From the NCBI GenBank assembly GCA_015680685.1, contig MNCI01030046.1, forward strand, positions 134,394-198,393: 64,000 nucleotides of DNA, read 5' to 3'. Below, piece by piece: positions 11,131 to 21,856 of the stretch. Source of the stretch: Gnetum montanum. Taxonomy: Eukaryota; Streptophyta; Gnetopsida; Gnetales; Gnetaceae. Each line of letters starts with the position of its first letter. The stretch's first letter is position 1. The notes under the pieces were generated by a model. The model was not told the DNA's origin. It was given only the letters and a program-made list of their open reading frames with translations, and did not search any database. Made by a program: the position numbers and the translations under genes.

Positions 11131-13113
11131 ATGCCTCTCCTACAAGATCATGACAATTCCACACCTAGTGAGGAAGTTCATTAGAGAACCAACGAACTAT
11201 ATGATGATGAAGATTGGAGTACAGAACCTAAAGTGGGGGTTTCTTATAAACATAAACAAAAGCAATGTCATCCTAATGCACGAAAGCATAACTTACACGA
11301 TGATGATGAACCCCTACTGACCACTACAAGCTTAAACCAAATATAGGAGGCTATTCGAATCTCACGTAGGCATTGTAAAGAGAGCCGTCTACCTAGGCTT
11401 AATTTAAACAACTTCCCTACTTTTTCAGGAGGCTATGACTTAGACCCGTATCAACATTTACAAGCCTTCTATGATGCCTATACATGGAATAACATTAATA
11501 ATAGGTGGCAAAAACTTAAGCTCTTTCCTATGACACTCGTTGGCCAAGCAAAAGTATGGTATAGATCGTTAAAACCAAATTCAATATGAAGTTGGTCGAC
11601 AATGGTAGAAGTCTTAACGAAAAATATCAAACCGATGCAAGAGTGTTAGCCTTGAGGAAACAAATCCAAGGATGGAAACAAGCACAACATGAACCCTTGG
11701 ACATGGCCTTAGAAAGATATTACGCAAGTTAAAAAATTGTCCAGGTCATGGGTTTTCCAAGGAATGGCTAATGTACCATATTATTGATGGGCTTCATGAT
11801 ACAACAAGAGAAATCCTAGGGATGTATGCCCAAGGCCAATTATACGAACTATGAACCCATCAAGTCCAAGAGCTTATTAAGCAGGTGGCAAAAGAAGAAG
11901 GAGAAATGGCTAGATGGGACAGGGGTGAAAAATATCAACGGGACCAAAATCTCAACTTAACAAAGGTCCATGATGATAAAAAGGAGAAATCAACTTATCA
12001 TAAGGAGAAAGAACCATCTTTGCTAGTATAATAATCATTAGAAGAAGTCGAGGCAAAGATCAATAAGATGTTGGAATGGACGTATAAAAAGTATGGAGAA
12101 TTTATCGATATTATTGGAGATAGAGTTTTGACAACCCAAGAAGTAGGACAAAACATTAGACAATCGGATAGAAGGGATAAGGAAAATAAGAGCTTAATTG
12201 CCAATCAGACGTATGAATGCAACATATGCCTGTACGATCACCCCAAGGGCCAATGCCCAATATTGTTACATTTACATGAGCATTGGAAAAACACATTACA
12301 CCTAGAGTTTGTATAGAGATACTGTGTTCAATAACAGTGGCAACAATCCCAATAGTGGGGGAAGCCACCACTAAACTGGAGACACCCTTCATATATCATC
12401 TAAACCTAAACGCTTATCTTGTTCAACATCCTATTTCTCCAGCTGGGTCAACATACTCTATCTCACCACATTACCATTCTTCTCTATACTATCAACCCAT
12501 GCCTTCAACACAACCACCACCTTGTGTACCTTATACTCCTCCTAACTTTCAACATTCTCATCCTTTCCCTCCTTATATGTCGCCACCAATTGTTCCTAAG
12601 GTGTCTGCACCATAGCAACAACCCACGAACATTACTTGTGCTACTACTTCCAATAGTAGTGAGAGACCTTAGCAACATCGAAGGCGTCCCTTCTTTAGAA
12701 ATGACCCTAAGAAGGGATAGAACAATTCCGAGGCCACTGCATCCTCCAACTCAGCACATGTCCCACACTGTGGTGCATCCTTATCTTCAAACCCAATGCC
12801 TCATGTAACTTCATTAGTGCCACCAACCCACACTCCAACAACAATATGGCCTAATGAACACAACCATGGAAGGCATCAACCTGATCCTTGCATACCATCT
12901 ACTAGTCCCAAATATCATAGTGGGTCAACTCGTTATTCGGGAACTACATCGTATAAGTTGCCCCACTATGCTTACTATAATCAAGTGTGTGTACCCCGAT
13001 GGGGTAAGTATGGACAAGTTCCAATATTTTCAACATGCAAGGATCCTCATCTTCCATTTATTAATCCTTGCCATCCTCAACCGATTAGTTATGGGGGATA
13101 TCCCCTATTTTAG
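11131..13113 (+). pseudogene. gag: gag of element B (broken)
   Basis: Start at 11131 (MPLLQDHDNS), first ATG after the leader. The core near 11410-11700 reads FSGGYDLDPYQHLQAF, WQKLKLFPMTL, WYRSLKP and, after a frameshift near 11607, KQIQGWKQ. It is clearly related to but distant from A/C/D gag. One zinc knuckle, CNICLYDHPKGQC, at 12218-12256. The frame then runs in a Pro/His-rich tail from 12283 to a stop at 13113, past where C and D continue into protease. Stops near 11182 (TAG), 11351 (TAG), 11588 (TGA) and several frameshifts break it. The last 100 residues (around VCVPRWGKYGQVPIF) have no counterpart in A, C or D that I can see. Confidence 0.75.
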
Positions 13114-14330
13114 TAACAAGCAGGATTAATAACCACTTTTCTTTTCTTTAATTTTACAACTTTTTGTTTTCCAGTTTTTCATTTTTCCATTTCTTGTTTT
13201 ATATTTTTATCTATTTGTCCTTTTATGTTATATATATATATAAGTAATCTCGTCTATGAATAAAACACTCATGTGGATCGTTGGTTGAGGTGTGTTCTAT
13301 GTTGTCAAGTCTTGAGCGATCAATTATTTGGACAGTGAGCCCATTACATCCACTCATCCATTCTACAAATAAGAGGTTCTGTTTGAGGGTACAATGATAT
13401 TCTTGACATTTTAAAAAAAATTAACATTAATTTTGTGTTCATTGTACCCAGAATGAAGAAGGATGGACCAAAAGGGAATGATTAGGGTTTGACGTCAAGG
13501 GGACTTGCAAATTCTCTTTGGTAACATTTGTGGAAGTTATCATGCAATGTGGTTGTACAAAGATCCTTGTAGATCTAATGAAAAATGGGAGTAAGAGTAA
13601 TCAAACGGGCACTCAAAAATCCAATGCTGTTCTAGGGGGTCCCATTGGAAAGACATGCACCCATGCCTAAAGGCTGGCAACTTCTGTGGATTCAGTAAAG
13701 TAAAAAAAAAGAAAAAGAAAAGAATAAAAAAGAAAGAGGAAGTGTCACAAAACAAAAATCACTCCTCCCTTGAATAAAACACTAACTGATCATACGTCTT
13801 GTTGTTATGGTACTCTCATAGTTGCTCATCGTGGGATGAAATAATGCAATGTCATTGATTAGAGGAATGGACTTGGTCCTGATCTTGGAACGACGGGTTA
13901 ATGACACCTTAAGTATGCTTTACACGTAGGATTCACTATGCCCTAGGTCAGTTACCTCATATCCCAATCTCTACAATCCCTTTCTCTAGTTTATCTCATC
14001 TTACTGTTAGTGTAATTGTAGCTCGTGTCGTGTGTAACATAGAATTCTTACCTCATTCTGGTGATAATTACATGTGTGTGTTTTGTGAAGTCAGTGCGGA
14101 TTACATTTAACCCTTCTAGTGCCCATGGACACTTTAAGTGTGGTTACACAAAGGCATTATAGGTTAGAACCTACTTTGGGGAGGACCCACGTGTGTAATC
14201 TTTTGTAATCTTCATTTATGACTCAGCTCACACCCACCATTTCTTACCCTCAGCCTATTTTTTATAACATTATTTCCCTATTATTATTACCTGAAACACC
14301 ACTAATTTTGGCCTAGCACTTTTAGACAAG
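13114..14330 (+). other. 3' non-coding zone of B with conserved boxes
   Basis: Holds four boxes in the same order as C and E. Box 1 is at 13335-13359 (GTGAGCCCATTACATCC...), box 2 at 13491-13507 (GACGTCAAGGGGACTTG), box 3 at 13647-13674 (AAAGACATGCACCCATGCC), box 4 at 14174-14190 (TTTGGGGAGGACCCAC). No coding frame is shared with the other elements. Confidence 0.65.
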
Positions 14331-14608
14331 AATCAAGCTAAGTCATGCTGCTGCCCAACATGAGTACAGCGTGACCAAACATGGAGGCCTCCGAAATAGC
14401 CCCCGATGGCCCATGATTCAACAGATGCTGTGCAGCGTAAGGATCAGTGTCACTAACTTTTGGAGCCCCAAAATTAAGTCAAAATAGGCTGAAATCAAGC
14501 ACAAGGCCCCCCCATGACCTTCACCAAGGTCCCTAGCAGCTCCCAGCCTCTAGAAAATTAAGATTTGGGCCTCAAATATGCCATTTTGACTTGGTGACGC
14601 TGGGGTTA
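14331..14608. other. GC-richer sequence of unknown origin before the gap
   Basis: Composition changes sharply from the AT-rich zone before it. It may be the U3 start of the LTR whose other side appears after the gap, but no LTR start can be fixed. Confidence 0.3.
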
Positions 14609-15176
14609 NNNNNNNNNNNNNNNNNNNNNNNNNNNNNNNNNNNNNNNNNNNNNNNNNNNNNNNNNNNNNNNNNNNNNNNNNNNNNNNNNNNNNNNNNNNN
14701 NNNNNNNNNNNNNNNNNNNNNNNNNNNNNNNNNNNNNNNNNNNNNNNNNNNNNNNNNNNNNNNNNNNNNNNNNNNNNNNNNNNNNNNNNNNNNNNNNNNN
14801 NNNNNNNNNNNNNNNNNNNNNNNNNNNNNNNNNNNNNNNNNNNNNNNNNNNNNNNNNNNNNNNNNNNNNNNNNNNNNNNNNNNNNNNNNNNNNNNNNNNN
14901 NNNNNNNNNNNNNNNNNNNNNNNNNNNNNNNNNNNNNNNNNNNNNNNNNNNNNNNNNNNNNNNNNNNNNNNNNNNNNNNNNNNNNNNNNNNNNNNNNNNN
15001 NNNNNNNNNNNNNNNNNNNNNNNNNNNNNNNNNNNNNNNNNNNNNNNNNNNNNNNNNNNNNNNNNNNNNNNNNNNNNNNNNNNNNNNNNNNNNNNNNNNN
15101 NNNNNNNNNNNNNNNNNNNNNNNNNNNNNNNNNNNNNNNNNNNNNNNNNNNNNNNNNNNNNNNNNNNNNNNNNNNN
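14609..15176. other. Assembly gap (568 N)
   Basis: Run of undetermined bases. Open frames that cross it are artefacts. Confidence 0.99.
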
Positions 15177-16008
15177 AAAGAAGGCAAATATCCAACACAC
15201 ATCCAACTCGTGCACAACTATCCAACACAAATACATTGAATCTGGTCAAAGAAGGAAAATTGCCAACACACATCCAACTCGTGCCAACTATTCATGGGAC
15301 ACATGTCACTAGATCTATTTTTCTCTCATCTCCCAACCATTGATTCTATTCTTGAAAATGCTAGCCAAACCCTAGCCCAACCCTATAAATACCCTATCAA
15401 TTCACATGAACTAAAGGAAGGCAAGGGAGGAGGACAAGAAGAAGAAGAAGATTGGAGGCAAAGATTGGAGAGATTGGCAATTCTGAAGGAGGACAGAACT
15501 TGCAATCCTTGGGCACGTGGCACACCTGACTGTGGGCATCCAAGCACTTCTCATTTTCATCATCACATCATCACAATTGTATCATCTTGGGGCTAGGCAT
15601 TTGACTTTCCATCCACACGTGTGCAACTACGCTTTGACCGGTGCACATTTCTTTTTAAACAATATAATATAGTTTCATTATTGCCTCCCATTTACATTGT
15701 TTAGTTCTATTTATGCTTTACAAATATAACTTTGTTTATGCTTCATTCATAATTCAGTACGCTTTATTTACATTTCATATCATTGTTTACATTCCATTTA
15801 CATCCTGTTTACGATAACCCCAGCACTAGCTGTAGCTTACGCTCGGGGAAGTCCTTGGTTGATTTGTGTGCAAACCATCCAAGGCACTCTGCCTTCGTTC
15901 CCTTTTCTAGCTTGCCCTCAAGCGAAGGCAGGGTTAGCTATGGCTGCCCGATGATCTCTCGGTGTCTGTTTCCATTCCAGCCTTACACCGATGATTTAGG
16001 TCAGTACA
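15177..16008 (+). repeat. Probable 5' LTR, 3' part, of a Tat-like element
   Basis: Promoter-like sequence with CCCTATAAATACCC near 15380, ending TCAGTACA at 16008 shortly before a possible primer site. Two copies of a phrase around CCAACACACATCCAACTCGT (15191 and 15262 areas) abut the gap. A hairpin with 9-bp arms CTGCCTTCG/CGAAGGCAG lies at 15889-15931. LTR start is hidden by the gap; no second LTR is present. Confidence 0.5.
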
Positions 16009-16013
16009 GTTTT

Positions 16014-16032
16014 TGGCACTAGAAGGAGGGCC
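16014..16032 (+). other. Candidate primer binding site of the Tat-like element
   Basis: TGGCACTAGAAGGAGGGCC begins TGG as expected for pairing to a tRNA CCA end and sits six bases after the putative LTR end. I cannot name the tRNA with confidence. Confidence 0.4.
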
Positions 16033-16349
16033 TTAACCATTTCTGTCTACATTTTTGATTAGCACTTAGTCAAAACTTTGGATGTTCTAGAGAGCATAAC
16101 AAGTTCTCAGAGCATAGCAAGCTCCAACGTAGCGAGTGTAGCACTAGAGTTGGCCATTTTTAGCAGTTTTCACACTTGGCATTTTTTTCCCTACATTTTC
16201 ATACTTAGCATTTTTTTCTTTTATTTTTACACTTATCCATTTTCCTACTATCGACATATTTAATCATTTTTTTAATTTTTTATCTTTTCTTTTTTTTTGT
16301 TTTCAAAGTTAGCCATTTTCTAAAAATAGCAACTTTCACAACCCAATTT

Positions 16350-17570
16350 GTGAATATGAATCTAGATCAACCTTCTACACCAATGCCTAACATGTTTAAT
16401 ACCATAATCCAGCCAAAGCAAGCCACACTAAGCCCTAAACAATATAACTTCATTTGTGTAAAAATCCAAGCCAATGTGCCCATTGATCGTGTAGAGAGGG
16501 AAGCTAAGCGAGAATATGAATTTGTCCACAAAGGAGGTCATGAGTTCATCCCTTCAGCATTTGACATGATCCCATTGTCTGAACACCATCATAGACTCAT
16601 ATCCCAACTTCTCATGGCTAGAAGTCAAGCCTTACAGCTACCTCCCATAGAGCCTCAAGATGAAAAAGATGACTTCGCAACCCAATCTGAACATGGAAAA
16701 TCATACCATACCGTTAGTCCCCATGCCCACACAAACCCATTATTCCATCCTTTCTTGGAAGAAACTATGCTTCCTCCTTCATTCGCAAACACTCGAGGAC
16801 CTGTTCCCCATTCCATTCCTATCTTCTCTGTACTCAATAACATTCACTTTGATGCGTCCACTTCCATAATTCCTCCACTAGTACAGTCCCAACAACTCAC
16901 CCAAACCAACGCAAGGTCAATCCTCCAACCTCAAGTAATTGGAATACCATCAGTCATACCAGCTTCCACATCCACCCATTACATACCCCAGATGAAAATT
17001 CATAGGGCACCATTAATTACTCCTACCCAACATGTTCAAGGTGTTACCTCACAACCTGTGGCTGGGCAGTGGGTCCCACCGGTAGTCTCAGTCTTGAATA
17101 CCATCCCACCACAACAAATGTTAGCCCAACAACCTGCCTTTCCACAAACAATGCAACAATTAAACCATTATCATCCACAATTCACTCAAGCCACAGGTTT
17201 GCCTACCGCCCAAGAATGGGCAGACACACAAAAAATGATGCACTCATTAGTAGAAGAATTAAAATGCCTTAAAACTTTCAACAATGAGGAAGTCAAAGTA
17301 CTAGATTTTTATCAAGATGACCCAATTGACCCCTTAGTTCCACCCTTAACCTTGCCAAAAGGAGTCTCATTACCTCAACTGACCAAGTACAATGGAGAAG
17401 GAGACCCAAATGCCCACCTAGTGACATTTAGAACTGAAAGCCTTTTACTTCAAGCATGGCCCCATGTAATCTTGCGAGTGTTTGCAATGTCCTTAACCAG
17501 AAAAGCCTTAGACTGGTACCGATCTTTACCTCGTAGCTCCATATCTTATTTAGAGAATTTGTTGTCATAA
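16350..17570 (+). pseudogene. gag: gag of a Tat-like Ty3/gypsy element, 3'-truncated
   Basis: 406-residue open frame starting MNMNLDQPST. Residues about 1-300 are Pro/Gln/Thr-rich linker. Residues about 330-406 form the start of a retrotransposon gag domain: LPQLTKYNGEGDPNAHLVTF, then MSLTRKALDWYRSLP and SISYLENLL, the layout known from Tat/Ogre-type gag. It ends at a stop at 17570 inside the domain, where sequence of element C's LTR takes over shortly after. It is unusually intact compared with its neighbours (no internal stop in 1.2 kb), so it may be younger, but the rest of gag and all of pol are missing. Not the same family as elements A-F. Confidence 0.7.
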
Positions 17571-17595
17571 GTTTGTCACATGTTTTGTAGCTCCA

Positions 17596-18236
17596 TATCT
17601 TTACCCAAGTAGGAGTCATAGAGTGAATGGATACTTATTCGAGCATTGTGTACCTGAGCACATCTTGTGTTCGGAAATAAAGATGAACTTTATGATAAAC
17701 TTTGCAACATTCAAAATAGCTTAACTATTGCATTTAATGTTGTTTACTATTATTTGACACTCTCATTAGTTAATTAATGTTATTTCTATAGAATTAGTAA
17801 TTATCGATGAATTAGCACACTCAGCATAACCACTTCAAGCATACGTGGAACACTTGGTAACCCAGTAACAACTAGCATTTGGTAATCCCAATAGTGTTAC
17901 AATAGTTTAGGATGTGTTCGGAGAGTGGGAACGAATGTTGGTGTTAAGATTTGATTAAACATTACAGTTACAAAAACCCATTAGTTAACTAAATCTTTCC
18001 GTTTCACATACTTAGGAGACCAAGATAGAAAATATAAAAAATATAAAAAATCATATACCTCGAGTTTACTTAACCATACAATTGTGCCTTACAAGTAAGC
18101 TTGGGAAGACAACGACTACATAGCTCATCCTTGTTCTGTGTAGGTGCATAAGCACTTAATCCTCAAATTTTGACTAGATTGCACGTGAACGCTCATATTC
18201 GTATGGTTGGGTGTAGGGGTACCTTGCTACTCATCA
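17596..18236 (+). repeat. 5' LTR of element C, U3-truncated
   Basis: Matches the 3' LTR (28833-29660) from about its base 200 onward, starting near CAAGTAGGAGTCATAGAGTG and ending CTCATCA at 18236. Roughly the first 200 bp of U3 are missing. GGAAATAAAGAT near 17671 is the poly(A)-signal region. The left border abuts the Tat-like gag. Confidence 0.85.
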
Positions 18237-18237
18237 T

Positions 18238-18255
18238 TGGTGCCATTGTCAGGGA
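18238..18255 (+). other. Primer binding site of C (tRNA-Asp type)
   Basis: TGGTGCCATTGTCAGGGA, two bases after the LTR; 14 of 18 match the tRNA-Asp complement, and all four differences are C-to-T or G-to-A. Confidence 0.75.
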
Positions 18256-18372
18256 TTTTGTTGTTTGTGCGCTAAGTAGAACTTCAAAAATCGTTTCATC
18301 GTTGGAATGAACTCTTAAGGTTAACTATCCTACAATCACCAGAAAAGGGTACCGCACACTGAGTAATCAATC

Positions 18373-20442
18373 ATGTCTCCTTCTTATGAGAGTGCTTTAC
18401 CAACTAGATCTAATACCATGAACAATCAGAGGCAAGGTGCATAAGATGATCCTCTAATGCCCCAAAAGTTTTTCATGGTATACACTCATCCTAATGAGTA
18501 TGTACCAGACTTTACCTTTACCCTCCACCAGGATGAATAGCTGCAATGACATGATTTAGAAGATAACATAGTGTTACCCCCTAATCGCTCAATCCCAAGC
18601 ATCCTTCTTTGTGCTCTTACACAAATTGGTATGTAGCACTTATAATTAGAGTACGTTATGCATGAACAAGATTTGAGAAGTTATCAACCCACAGCGGCAC
18701 AACACCAAAGGGATCTACAACAGGATAGACATTATAAATCCATGAAGGGGAAGTTGTCTCAGGAACTTGTCTTGGAAGGTTTTCCACAAAACGATGTTCC
18801 TCTCTTTGACTTTGGTCAAGGAGTTGGGTATCAAAATCTTCACTCAACTATTCATAACCTAGGTTCTGGCACCAACAGACACAAAGGGTCCGAAAAAGGA
18901 ACATGAACGCATGACAATGATGGAAGGTGGTAGGTGTCGACATGGTGTTAGTCCTCCTTCCTCTTCACCTTCATCATCTTCTTCCTCCTCTTCTTCAGGA
19001 TATGAATGCAATTGTAAAGGATGAGACCATGAGGACAATGGTAGGTGAAATAAAAATCATTGACAAAACAGTAGAGAATGGGACGAGGGCATTCTAGAGA
19101 GACACATCATGAAAGAAGGGACAGTAGGAAACAACATAGGCATCATAGATACCATAGGCAACATGATCACAATGAACCCCTACTCACCACCCAAAGTATG
19201 TTAATATAGCAAAGGTTGTTAGGATTCCAACAAGGCACTAGAAAGATAGTAGGATCAAAAAACTAGACATGAATAACATCCCACGATTTGAAGGGGGATA
19301 TAATGTTGATACTCAAAACCATTTACAAGCATTCCGCAATGCATGTGCCTTGCAAAATATAGAAAATGAGTGGTAAAAGCTAAAGTTATTTTCATAGACA
19401 CTAATCAAGGAAGCAAGAAGCTGATACAAGACCTTAGAACTAGAATCCATTCATCGATGGAGTACCATGTTGAAGCTATTTAACAATAAGTATCAAACGT
19501 ACTCCCAAGTGTCCAACCTACGTAAGCAAATCCAGGGATGAATTATAAGGAGGACACGAACCCTTCGATGCTACCATTGGTTGATATTATTCATTATTAC
19601 ATCATTGCCCTGGCCATGGTCACTTACAAAAGGAACAACTATGCCATCTCGTAGATGGGCTTAGGTATGAAACATGAAGAACCCTTGGGACTTATGCCCA
19701 AGGAAGGCTATCCTAGCTTAGAGCCCATCAAATACAAAGATTGTTGGAGTGAGTTGCCAAGGAGGAAAATGAGTTGAGAAAAAGAGAAAGTGTGGAGGAG
19801 TACAATAGAGATCCTTCCCTTTGAAAGAAGGAAGTGAGATTTTACGAAGATAAAGAAGAGTCACCACTTAAAGAGTTGATGAATAGAAAGACTTTGCCCA
19901 TTCAAAAATTTGTATTAGAAGTATTGAAAAAGGTGGATGAAATGTGGAACTCCGTAGATGAAAAATTTCAAACTATCCTAAAAAAAAAATAGAAAAGTCT
20001 AGAGAACAAAGTAGTGACCAAGAGAGAAGAAAAAAGAAAGAAGCTAAGTATGCACGTGATAAGGGTAAGGGCAAGGTTGCCATCATTGAAGAGGTTGTGA
20101 ATTCAAACACAAATGATGATGGTGGATGTGAGATTTGCCAATATGACCATCCTAAGGGATGTTGCCTAGTAGTGTCACATCTACAAGAGTTTGGGATGTA
20201 TGCACTAAAGCCATGATTAAATAGACGATAAACACCCAAAAGGTTACCTTATCCTCAAGGTAACCCAAGGTAGTTCCACCAACCCTTGACATATTATCCA
20301 AGTGGAGCTGCACCACAACCGAATGAACAGTATCAATAGTGGCAACACCCACAATCATGGAGAATGCCACTACCATGTCAATAATACCCTTACCATCAAC
20401 CTAACCCATACAGGTATTTTGTTCAGCAATTGATCTCTCCAT
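18373..20442 (+). pseudogene. gag: gag of element C (broken)
   Basis: Start at 18373 (MSPSYES). THPNEYVPDFTFTLHQDE appears just before a TAG near 18538. The core at about 19269-19540 reads NNIPRFEGGYNVDTQNHLQA and FNNKYQTYSQVSNLRKQIQG. Zinc knuckle CEICQYDHPKGCC near 20125-20166, then a Gln/Pro-rich tail. Many stops (TAG, TAA, TGA) and some frame changes. Residue by residue it is closest to gag of A and D. The frame leads into the protease frame at 20443 without a separate start, as in a gag-pol polyprotein. Confidence 0.8.
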
Positions 20443-21213
20443 GTGACTCTACTAGTCATGACACTCTTCAACCTTACTACTAGACCCTTGAGTACTATAG
20501 AACTTCTTCTTCTTCGTCCACATATGCACTACCCTTCTCATCTGTCTACATCTCTTCCACCCTCAGCTCCATTGCCACCTACTCTAACTATGCAAGATGA
20601 GCTTCCTACCCAACCAAAACAATGTAATGCTACACGGGTTGTCAATCTTCAACCTATTGTTGGTTTAGAAAATCAATCAAAGAGGAGACGTTTCTTTAGA
20701 ACCAACAATCCACCCATGTCCTTACAATCACAAACAGCTAATTATTCAAATGCCTCATCATCATTCAAACCTTTGAATATTCCTTCGAACCAAAAATCAC
20801 ACTTAATGCACACTGTCATGTTGACTCACATCATCATTGATTGGATTAAAGCTGGCCATCTTCCTAGGAAATTCATTGATCTTGGAAGTCCTCTTCTTTA
20901 TTTGCAAATTGCTGGAAACAAGCCTTGTAAAGCTCTTTTGGATTCAGGTTCTAGTGTTAATTTGATCTCCCAGGAAATGTATAAAGCCTGGAACCTACCT
21001 CCACTAAAGAAGAGTAACATTCATTTAGAGTTGGCTGACCAGTCCATCACAGTTCCATTGGGACTAGTGGAGGACATTGTTACCATTGTTTGTGGATGGT
21101 CATATCCAACTGATTTCCTATTGAGCCAAGTTAACAACTGCAAGGGGGACTTTCCAATCATAATGGAAAGACATGATCTTTCCCTAGAGATATTACGATT
21201 GATGTGTGTCTAG
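20443..21213 (+). pseudogene. Protease region of element C
   Basis: Retroviral-type aspartic protease that would cleave the polyprotein. The 256-residue open stretch contains GNKPCKALLDSGSSVNLIS, with catalytic Asp in DSG intact at about residues 167-169, then a GWSYPTDFLL segment. The C-terminal GRAWLSTI-type segment seen in E (WAWLSTI) and F (GRAWLSTI) is replaced by a local duplication of about 31 bp (first copy from 21166, second from 21210) that introduces a stop at 21211-21213. Upstream about 150 residues are Pro-rich linker from gag. Confidence 0.8.
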
Positions 21214-21856
21214 AAAGACATGATCTTTCCCTAGAGATATTACAAGAAAATGCATTTGGAAAGATCGAAAAGAAGAAAGTTCCATGCATCACATATAGTG
21301 AAATAGGTGCAACTACATGTAGAAGTCTTGGTTTATACAACACTCAACATTGCCTCCATGCAACCAGTGTGCACAAGTATCTTACATACAAAGATGCCTG
21401 TATGTAGTAGCCACAAGATAGGAAGGCACCTAGTGGCTAACAATTGACCTAGAGAGCAATTCAACTTTATGCATGGAATCAACTAAGAGCTTGACTTGTA
21501 CCTATGTCAATAGCATAGATGTATTAGAGCAAGTCCATCACTAACTTCCAAGTACTAACACCAAAGATGTCAACTGGGGGAAGTTGGAAATCCATGACGA
21601 GTTCAAGCAAGAGCCCCTGGAATTAAAACTGTTGTCCATCGGTATGAAGTATGCATTTCTCAAGAATGGAAAATTTGTAATCATTAATGCTAAACTTGCT
21701 CCTCAACAAAAAGAAGGACTGCTAAAGATGGTAAACAAATGGCTAAAAGCCTTTGCTTAGTCATATCCCATATTAACCGGAATAGATCTTAGGATATGCC
21801 AATATAGAATTTACACTGATCCCTCTATGAAGCCTCAACGAAAACCGCAAGGATGA
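21214..21856 (+). pseudogene. Protease-RT linker of element C
   Basis: Broken frames homologous to E 37020-37640: ENAFGKIEKKKVPCITYSE, then KFVIINAKLAPQQKEGLLKM and a stretch ending IYTDPSMKPQ before the RT. Stops and shifts throughout. No domain known to me between protease and RT here. Confidence 0.6.

Larger units (their letters stand above)
10166..14330 (+). mobile_element. Element B: gag-only Athila-like retrotransposon
   Basis: LTR, tRNA-Asp-type primer site, leader and a gag frame ending at 13113, then directly the 3' non-coding zone that in C and E follows pol. Protease, RT, RNase H and integrase are absent. The 3' LTR is not visible: the element fades near 14330 just before GC-richer sequence and an assembly gap. 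This looks like a non-autonomous gag-only derivative; an ordinary internal deletion is the alternative. Confidence 0.75.

Noticed and set aside
12419-12808. Alternative 129-residue ORF in B
   Set aside because: Out-of-frame shadow of the Pro-rich gag tail; the 12283 frame joins in phase with the 12796 frame.
14550-15343. Long open frames on both strands
   Set aside because: They consist of the N gap; nothing is encoded that can be read.
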